Assembly: GCA_943327015.2 (NCBI GenBank)
Contig: CALPVM020000047.1
Coordinates: forward strand, 1 to 11,165
Source of the DNA: Akkermansia muciniphila
GTDB taxonomy: Bacteria; Pseudomonadota; Gammaproteobacteria; Burkholderiales; Burkholderiaceae_C
Reading direction: 5' to 3'
DNA: 11,165 nt
The notes under the pieces: model-generated
Told to the model about the DNA's origin: nothing
Database searches by the model: none
What the model saw: the letters and a program-made list of their open reading frames with translations, nothing else
Translations under genes and position numbers: made by a program
Part shown: in pieces, positions 5,671-11,165 of the stretch
Position numbering within the stretch: position 1 is the stretch's first letter
How the letters are laid out: each line of letters starts with the position of its first letter

Positions 5671-8562
5671 ATGACCATTTTTAAATCGTCTGCCGGTTTC
5701 AAAGCAGCTTTGTTTCTGTTGTTTTGTATTTTTTTTCTTGCATCGCACGCACAAAATAAACCCTCTGCTAAGGTAAAGAGAGTCTATAAATCTGCGCCTG
5801 CTGATGATGCAAAATTAAACGCAATCAAGGCCATGAATGAATATAACAATAAATTGCTCATGGATGAGGCATTCAATACCTTGCGACGTGAACCCACAAG
5901 CGTGCAAGCAATACCCAGTGCCACTGCGTCGCCGCCCGATAGTCGTTCAGTCACCGAGCCGTTTGCTGCACAAGTTGAAACTCCTGCCGCAATAACAACT
6001 GCAGTTACGCCCTCACCAATTGATACGCAAGCCTTAGTTAATGAAAAGAGTACTAAAGAGCAGACAGAGCAAGCCAAGGTGTCTCCTGCTCCGGAAGTGA
6101 CGCCCTTACCCATTTCTGGAATTGCAGCCGGCTCTCCTGTGCTGGAAACGCCCCAAACTAGCTCTGAGACAGAAACAGTTGCCGCTACAGAAAACGCTGT
6201 AAAAGCCAAGTCTGTGGATCTGCCGACACCACCTGAATCTGAGCAACGTCTCGCCTTGATTATAGGTAATTCGAACTATAAAGTATCTCCGCTGATTAAC
6301 CCCACCAATGATGCCCGCGCCATGGCTATTGCATTGCAAAAACTGGGCTTTACCGTAATAAAGAAAGAAAATGCCGGGCGTGAAGAAATGATGACGTCAG
6401 TGCGTGAATTTGGAAACCGTTTGAGAGATAAAGGCGGTGTGGGCTTGTTCTATTATGCTGGCCACGGCATTCAGTCGAAAGGTGTTAACTACCTTATTCC
6501 TACGGATGCCAATATTGCTGGCGAAGATGAACTTTCGACCCGAGCTTACGATTCTGCCGAAGTACTTGAGAAAATGGATACGGCAAAAAATCGTATCAAT
6601 ATGGTTATCTTGGACGCATGTCGTGATAACCCCTTTGCTAAATCTTTTAGATCGGGGTCTCGTGGCTTGGCCTCTGTGGCCACGGCACCCAGTGGAACAT
6701 TAATTGCCTATGCAACATCACCAGGCTCTGTGGCTTCTGATGGGAGTGGCTCTAATGGTCTTTATACCGAGCAGCTTTTGAATGCTATTGCTGAGCCCGG
6801 CCTTAAATTAGAAGATGTTTTTAAGCGCGTCCGAGTGAACGTGATGGAACGCAGTGATAAAAAGCAAACACCATGGGAAACATCTTCCGTTACTGGTGAC
6901 TTTTATTTTAATCCGGGTGAAACGCAATTAGCATCCATGCGGCCAGTGTTGGCGGCGGTTAAAGAAACTGCTCCACGTTTGCAGCAAATTTTGATTCCGA
7001 AAAAACTGGTTGAAAACTACCAATTGGATGGGTCTTTTCAGCTTGATGCAGTGCCCAACGTGTCGGCTTTTTCTGCATCTTCCCATGAAATTCGGTTCGG
7101 AACTCCAAATAAAATTTTGTCTACATGGAATACCCAGGATGGTCGATCGATCAGTACCGATACCGATCTGAACCACATAAGATTAACTCCAGACAAAAAG
7201 CAGATAGTTGCTTTAAACGATAAGAATCAAGTTGTGGTATTTGACTTGAGTGATGTTTCCAACAAGTCAATTCTGATGGGCGTGCCTAACGATGTCATGT
7301 CCTATAGTGTGGCACCGGATGGTCAATCGCTGTTGCTGTATAGCAAGTCTGCTGGCTACTATCTATTTGACTTGAAAAAGCTCTCATTAATTGTGCGTCT
7401 GAATGAGATGTACGATAGTGATGCACACGCCGCTTTTTCACCCACCAGTGATCGATTTGTAACTTGGTCGCCATCTTCTACGAGTATGTTTTTGTGGGAT
7501 GCTAAGACGGGTCAAAAAATCAATCGTTTGTCCTCCCATTGGAAGCCTGTTGGTTTGGTACAGTTTAGTGCGGATGGTTCCCTCATTTTGAGTGCAGCCC
7601 AAGAGGAGCGAATGATCATAACGAGTGCAGTGGATGGTAAGACCATCCGAAAGTTGGACTCGAATGGTAAGGATCCGTTGCCCTCAAAAATTGACTTTTT
7701 AGCCAATTCAAAGCGTATATTGGTGCATATTCCGGCCAATGATGCTACTGCCACCAAACCACAATTGCTGGTTTGGGATTGGAATTCGGGCGCTATGGTG
7801 GGCTCAGTATTGTCCGATAGAGTCAAGTTACAGTCGTATTTTGTCTCTCCTATCGAAAGTAAACTCTTTATCAATGCAGGCGATAACACTATTCATGTAT
7901 TTGACTTGATGTCGATGAAGCGTATCAATACACTGGTTGGTATGCGTGTTTTATCCCTTGCAGCCGATGGTAAGTTTGTTTATACAGCCAACCCGGAAGG
8001 TATACGCATTATTGATGCTAAAACCTTATCGCCTATTGCGCGTTTGCCCGATCAAGTGGCGGTTTTTGAGTCTGTTCCCGGAAGCGTGTTCGTTGCAACC
8101 AGTTCAGCGCTCGGATCGATTTCATTGTGGGATCGGCAAACTGGCCAATCTTTTGGTTCGCTGGAAGGGCATGTTGACGTTGTTTCTGCCGTGTTTTTTT
8201 CGAGTGACACACGTCGAATAATCAGTATTTCCAGTGATAACAAAGCACTGATTTGGGCGTTGCCAGACATCAAAGACATTCACCAGTTAGTTAAAGATCC
8301 TTTTGAAACCACTGCTGACTTTCTAAAGCGGATGAACGATTGGAACTCACCTTATAACTCTTTGGTGGATTTGCTGGAGTACAACGCTGACACCGAAGTC
8401 TATACCCTACAAATCGGTGATGTCAGTTTTGATATTCCTTACGAGCGGGAAAAGGCTAAATTGTTAAGTGGTCAAACGCAAGCCAAGCTGGCAGGTACTT
8501 TGAAATTTTTGGATGCTGACCAACTGATTGTTGAAAGTCCCCAATTGTCTCGTTTGAAATAG
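5671..8562 (+). CDS. Exported caspase-family (C14) peptidase with WD40 propeller
   Basis: This 963-residue protein starts four bases after the preceding stop without a ribosome binding site, which suggests translational coupling. Residues 1-27 are a signal peptide (hydrophobic AALFLLFCIFFLA, cut after SHA), so it should act outside the cytoplasm. Residues about 70-190 are an Ala/Pro/Thr/Ser/Glu-rich, probably disordered linker. The caspase p20-like domain spans about 193-415: LALIIGNSNY, FYYAGHGI with catalytic His265, ILDACRDNPF with catalytic Cys317, and YATSPGSVASDG. Residues about 470-865 contain WD40-like blades, with markers FLWDAKTG (Trp609), LVWDWNSG (Trp702), VFDLMS, LWDRQTG (Trp820), EGHVD and ALIWAL (Trp862). 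A last domain (about 872-963) opens with DPFETTADFLKR and has no function I recognise. Bacterial caspases (orthocaspases) generally cleave after basic residues, but the substrate here is unknown. The active site appears intact. The propeller probably binds a partner or target. Confidence 0.9.
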   Translation: MTIFKSSAGFKAALFLLFCIFFLASHAQNKPSAKVKRVYKSAPADDAKLNAIKAMNEYNNKLLMDEAFNTLRREPTSVQAIPSATASPPDSRSVTEPFAAQVETPAAITTAVTPSPIDTQALVNEKSTKEQTEQAKVSPAPEVTPLPISGIAAGSPVLETPQTSSETETVAATENAVKAKSVDLPTPPESEQRLALIIGNSNYKVSPLINPTNDARAMAIALQKLGFTVIKKENAGREEMMTSVREFGNRLRDKGGVGLFYYAGHGIQSKGVNYLIPTDANIAGEDELSTRAYDSAEVLEKMDTAKNRINMVILDACRDNPFAKSFRSGSRGLASVATAPSGTLIAYATSPGSVASDGSGSNGLYTEQLLNAIAEPGLKLEDVFKRVRVNVMERSDKKQTPWETSSVTGDFYFNPGETQLASMRPVLAAVKETAPRLQQILIPKKLVENYQLDGSFQLDAVPNVSAFSASSHEIRFGTPNKILSTWNTQDGRSISTDTDLNHIRLTPDKKQIVALNDKNQVVVFDLSDVSNKSILMGVPNDVMSYSVAPDGQSLLLYSKSAGYYLFDLKKLSLIVRLNEMYDSDAHAAFSPTSDRFVTWSPSSTSMFLWDAKTGQKINRLSSHWKPVGLVQFSADGSLILSAAQEERMIITSAVDGKTIRKLDSNGKDPLPSKIDFLANSKRILVHIPANDATATKPQLLVWDWNSGAMVGSVLSDRVKLQSYFVSPIESKLFINAGDNTIHVFDLMSMKRINTLVGMRVLSLAADGKFVYTANPEGIRIIDAKTLSPIARLPDQVAVFESVPGSVFVATSSALGSISLWDRQTGQSFGSLEGHVDVVSAVFFSSDTRRIISISSDNKALIWALPDIKDIHQLVKDPFETTADFLKRMNDWNSPYNSLVDLLEYNADTEVYTLQIGDVSFDIPYEREKAKLLSGQTQAKLAGTLKFLDADQLIVESPQLSRLK

Positions 8563-8567
8563 GAATG

Positions 8568-8596
8568 CTTGAAAGCCTCGATTTTGTCCCCAACAT
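8568..8596 (+). promoter_or_regulatory. Sigma-32 heat-shock promoter of clpB
   Basis: CTTGAAA (8568-8574) and CCCCAACAT (8588-8596) are separated by 13 bases. This is very close to the known sigma-32 (RpoH) consensus CTTGAAA-N(11-16)-CCCCATNT. The position, 24 bases before the clpB start, and the downstream heat-shock gene both fit. It would start transcription near 8603 and make clpB independent of the caspase gene. Confidence 0.85.
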
Positions 8597-8617
8597 ATGG
8601 ATAACTTGAAAGGCTTT
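8572..8617 (+). promoter_or_regulatory. Inverted repeat covering the clpB ribosome binding site
   Basis: AAAGCCT (8572-8578) is exactly complementary to AGGCTTT (8611-8617). The right arm overlaps the AAGG Shine-Dalgarno (8610-8613) of clpB. The arms are 32 bases apart. Only transcripts that read through from upstream contain both arms. It could also be a weak terminator (T run to 8619). Whether it forms is not shown by the sequence. Confidence 0.4.
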
Positions 8618-8619
8618 TT

Positions 8620-11165
8620 ATGCGACTAGATAAACTCACCACCAAATTTCAAGAGGCGTTGGCCGAGTCACAAACATTGGCGCTCGGTAATGACCATGCC
8701 TACATTGAGCCCTCTCATGTTGTCGTGGCTATGCTTCGTCAGGTGGAGGGTCCTAAGTCCCTCTTGGAGCGTGCAGGTGTCAATACAGTAGGCTTGCTGG
8801 CTGCGGCTGAATCAGCAATGCACAAATTGCCGCAAGTGCAAGGCCATGAGCAGGTGCAGGTAGGGCGCGATATGGTGTCCCTGCTTCAAGCTGCTGAAAA
8901 AGAATCTATCAAGCGCGGTGACCAATTTGTTGCCAGCGAACTTTTCTTTCTGGCTTTGTCAGACGTAAAAACTGATTTTGGCAATACCGTTCGTGCCCAG
9001 GGCGTTACGCGCAAGAGCATGGAGGCCGCGATCAATGCGGTACGTGGTGGTCAAAATGTAGACAGTGCTGATGCCGAAGACCAGCGTGAATCACTCAAAA
9101 AATATTGCCTAGATTTAACCGAACGTGCCCGTTCCGGCAAGCTCGACCCTGTGATTGGTCGTGACGATGAAATTCGCCGCGCCATTCAGGTGCTGCAACG
9201 CCGAACCAAAAATAATCCGGTATTAATTGGTGAGCCGGGGGTGGGTAAAACTGCCATTGTCGAGGGCTTGGCACAGCGCATTGTGGCGGGCGAGGTACCT
9301 GATTCACTCAAAGGAAAGCGTGTTTTATCGCTCGATATGGCATCTCTCTTGGCTGGAGCTAAGTTTCGGGGTGAGTTTGAAGAACGACTCAAAAACGTGC
9401 TCAAAGACCTTGCCAAAGACGAAGGCAACACCATTGTCTTTATTGACGAACTGCACACCATGGTAGGTGCGGGTAAGGCCGAAGGTGCCATGGATGCTGG
9501 CAATATGCTCAAGCCGGCACTGGCGCGTGGTGAGTTGCATTGCGTGGGTGCCACTACGCTCGATGAATACCGCAAGTACATTGAAAAAGATGCTGCGTTG
9601 GAGCGCCGGTTCCAGAAAATTCTGGTGGGTGAGCCAACTGTAGAAGCCACCATTGCCATTTTGCGCGGCTTGCAAGCGCGCTACGAAACACACCATGGTG
9701 TGCAAATTACCGACCCTGCCATTGTGGCAGCAGCGGAGTTGAGCCATCGTTACATCACTGACCGTTTTTTGCCGGACAAGGCCATTGATTTAATTGATGA
9801 AGCAGCGTCCAAAGTCAAGATCGAATTAGACTCCAAGCCCGAGGTCATGGATAAAAAAGACCGTCGCTTGATTCAGTTGCAAATTGAGCGTGAAGCAGTC
9901 AAGCGCGAGAAAGATGAAGCATCACAAAAACGCTTGGAACTAATTAACGAAGAAATAAGCAGTTTGCAAAAAGAAATTGCCGATCTGGACGAAATTTGGA
10001 AGGCCGAAAAAGCCCAAGCCCAAGGCTCTAAAACCATTATGCAAGAGGTGGAAAAGCTGCGTTTCCAGATTGAAGAACTCACCCGTAAGGGCGACTTTAA
10101 CAAGGCGGGTGAATTGCGTTACGGCAAACTTCCCGCGCTTGAAAAACAGCTTAAAGATGCGCAGGCGCAAGAGGCAGGTAAAGCCAAGGACGCCAAAGGC
10201 GGTGGTCGCGCGCAATTACTGCGCACTATGGTAGGGGCGGAGGAAATCGCTGAAGTGGTTTCTCGTGCTACGGGCATTCCTGTTGCCAAAATGCTGCAGG
10301 GTGAGCGCGATAAACTCTTGAAGATGGAAGATAAGTTGCATGAGCGCGTAGTGGGGCAGCAGGAGGCCATTTCTGCCATCGCCAATGCGATCCGGCGTTC
10401 GCGCTCGGGCTTGTCCGATCCTAACCGTCCTACCGGCTCCTTTTTGTTCTTAGGCCCCACCGGTGTAGGTAAAACCGAACTGTGCAAAGCATTGGCTGGT
10501 TTTTTGTTTGACAGCGAAGAGCATTTGGTGCGCATCGACATGAGTGAGTTTATGGAAAAGCACTCGGTGGCACGTTTGATTGGTGCCCCCCCCGGCTATG
10601 TGGGCTACGAAGAGGGTGGATATTTAACTGAAGCAGTGCGCCGCAAACCCTATAGTGTGTTGCTGTTGGACGAGGTAGAAAAAGCCCATCCGGATGTGTT
10701 TAATGTGCTGCTGCAAGTACTGGATGATGGTCGTTTGACCGATGGGCAAGGTCGTACCGTAGACTTTAAAAACACCGTGATTGTGATGACCAGTAATATC
10801 GGCTCGCATTTGATACAAAGCATGGTGGGGCAAGACAGTGAGGACATTAAAGACGCTGTGACTGGTGAATTAAAAAATCACTTCCGTCCCGAGTTTTTGA
10901 ACCGGATTGACGAAACAGTTGTTTTCCATGCATTAGGCGCATCCCATATTGCTGAGATTGCCAAAATCCAACTGCAGGTTTTGATGGCGCGCTTGGCACG
11001 CATGGAGCTTACCTTGCAAGTATCCGATGCAGCTGTGGAAGAATTGGCTAAGGTCGGTTTTGACCCGGTGTTTGGTGCGCGACCGCTAAAAAGGGCGATT
11101 CAGCAGCGCATTGAAAACCCGCTGTCTAAACTGCTGCTGGAGGGTAAATTCAGCCCGAAAGATAC
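8620..11165 (+). CDS. clpB: ATP-dependent disaggregase ClpB (Hsp100), 3' end cut by window
   Basis: ClpB is a hexameric AAA+ unfoldase that, with DnaK/DnaJ/GrpE, rescues aggregated proteins in the cytoplasm after heat stress. The window holds 848 codons and no stop. The family is about 860 residues long, so only the C-terminal tip is missing. In order it shows the N-terminal Clp domain (MRLDKLTTKFQEAL onward), then AAA1 with Walker A GEPGVGKT (204-211, Lys210) and Walker B FIDE (Glu277). The long coiled-coil M domain (about 405-535) follows; it marks ClpB rather than ClpA or ClpC. AAA2 has Walker A GPTGVGKT (612-619, Lys618), Walker B LLLDE (Glu685), pore loop GYVG, and FGARPLKR near the end. 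The AAA1 pore loop reads KFRG, with Phe249 where E. coli has Tyr. The ATG at 8620 has AAGG six bases upstream, and a sigma-32 promoter lies just before it. Confidence 0.97.
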   Translation, partial: MRLDKLTTKFQEALAESQTLALGNDHAYIEPSHVVVAMLRQVEGPKSLLERAGVNTVGLLAAAESAMHKLPQVQGHEQVQVGRDMVSLLQAAEKESIKRGDQFVASELFFLALSDVKTDFGNTVRAQGVTRKSMEAAINAVRGGQNVDSADAEDQRESLKKYCLDLTERARSGKLDPVIGRDDEIRRAIQVLQRRTKNNPVLIGEPGVGKTAIVEGLAQRIVAGEVPDSLKGKRVLSLDMASLLAGAKFRGEFEERLKNVLKDLAKDEGNTIVFIDELHTMVGAGKAEGAMDAGNMLKPALARGELHCVGATTLDEYRKYIEKDAALERRFQKILVGEPTVEATIAILRGLQARYETHHGVQITDPAIVAAAELSHRYITDRFLPDKAIDLIDEAASKVKIELDSKPEVMDKKDRRLIQLQIEREAVKREKDEASQKRLELINEEISSLQKEIADLDEIWKAEKAQAQGSKTIMQEVEKLRFQIEELTRKGDFNKAGELRYGKLPALEKQLKDAQAQEAGKAKDAKGGGRAQLLRTMVGAEEIAEVVSRATGIPVAKMLQGERDKLLKMEDKLHERVVGQQEAISAIANAIRRSRSGLSDPNRPTGSFLFLGPTGVGKTELCKALAGFLFDSEEHLVRIDMSEFMEKHSVARLIGAPPGYVGYEEGGYLTEAVRRKPYSVLLLDEVEKAHPDVFNVLLQVLDDGRLTDGQGRTVDFKNTVIVMTSNIGSHLIQSMVGQDSEDIKDAVTGELKNHFRPEFLNRIDETVVFHALGASHIAEIAKIQLQVLMARLARMELTLQVSDAAVEELAKVGFDPVFGARPLKRAIQQRIENPLSKLLLEGKFSPKD

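Noticed and set aside
5784..6209. 141-codon minus-strand open frame opposite the caspase gene linker
   Set aside because: It is opposite the low-complexity Ala/Pro/Thr-rich linker, whose composition tends to keep the reverse strand open. No ribosome binding site or domain is evident.
8597..8629. Ten-codon leader frame starting at ATG 8597 and overlapping the clpB start
   Set aside because: It lies within the sigma-32 promoter, probably upstream of the transcription start, and has no ribosome binding site.
9186..9747. Minus-strand open frames opposite clpB
   Set aside because: They overlap a strongly conserved ClpB AAA1 region, and their translations look like no real protein.

Overview
This window looks like part of a betaproteobacterial chromosome, probably Burkholderiales and most likely near Comamonadaceae. 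The support is the wording of GyrA, SerC and ClpB, the gyrA-serC gene pair, and a short OmpA-family protein divergent from gyrA, an arrangement familiar from that order. By eye the base composition is near half GC, low for Comamonadaceae, and the middle of the window looks more AT-rich than its flanks. There are six protein genes, five complete and one cut by the right edge. I see no tRNA, rRNA, CRISPR array, insertion sequence or phage gene.

Left part, minus strand: gyrA (DNA gyrase subunit A) is followed after 40 bases by serC (phosphoserine aminotransferase), probably as one transcript. A G9 run lies just past the serC stop. A divergent intergenic region of about 220 bases separates gyrA from the plus-strand genes.

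Middle part, plus strand: an exported OmpA-domain protein (peptidoglycan-binding domain, no beta-barrel) ends at a good intrinsic terminator. An extended -10 promoter candidate follows immediately and would drive a two-gene unit. The first gene encodes a CpoB/YbgF-like periplasmic protein (coiled coil plus TPR). Four bases later comes a 963-residue exported protein with a caspase-fold peptidase domain (His265/Cys317 dyad), a WD40-type beta-propeller and an uncharacterised C-terminal domain. This pair is the most interesting content: it looks like an envelope-located bacterial caspase (orthocaspase-like) module with a TPR partner, beside a peptidoglycan-binding protein.

Right part, plus strand: clpB, the Hsp100 disaggregase, lacks only its extreme C-terminus at the window edge. 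It is preceded by a near-consensus sigma-32 promoter in the 57-base gap after the caspase gene. A 7-bp inverted repeat in the same gap could hide the clpB ribosome binding site on read-through transcripts but not on sigma-32 transcripts.

The flanking genes are housekeeping. The cpoB-like/caspase pair looks like an accessory insertion between the conserved gyrA-ompA block and clpB.
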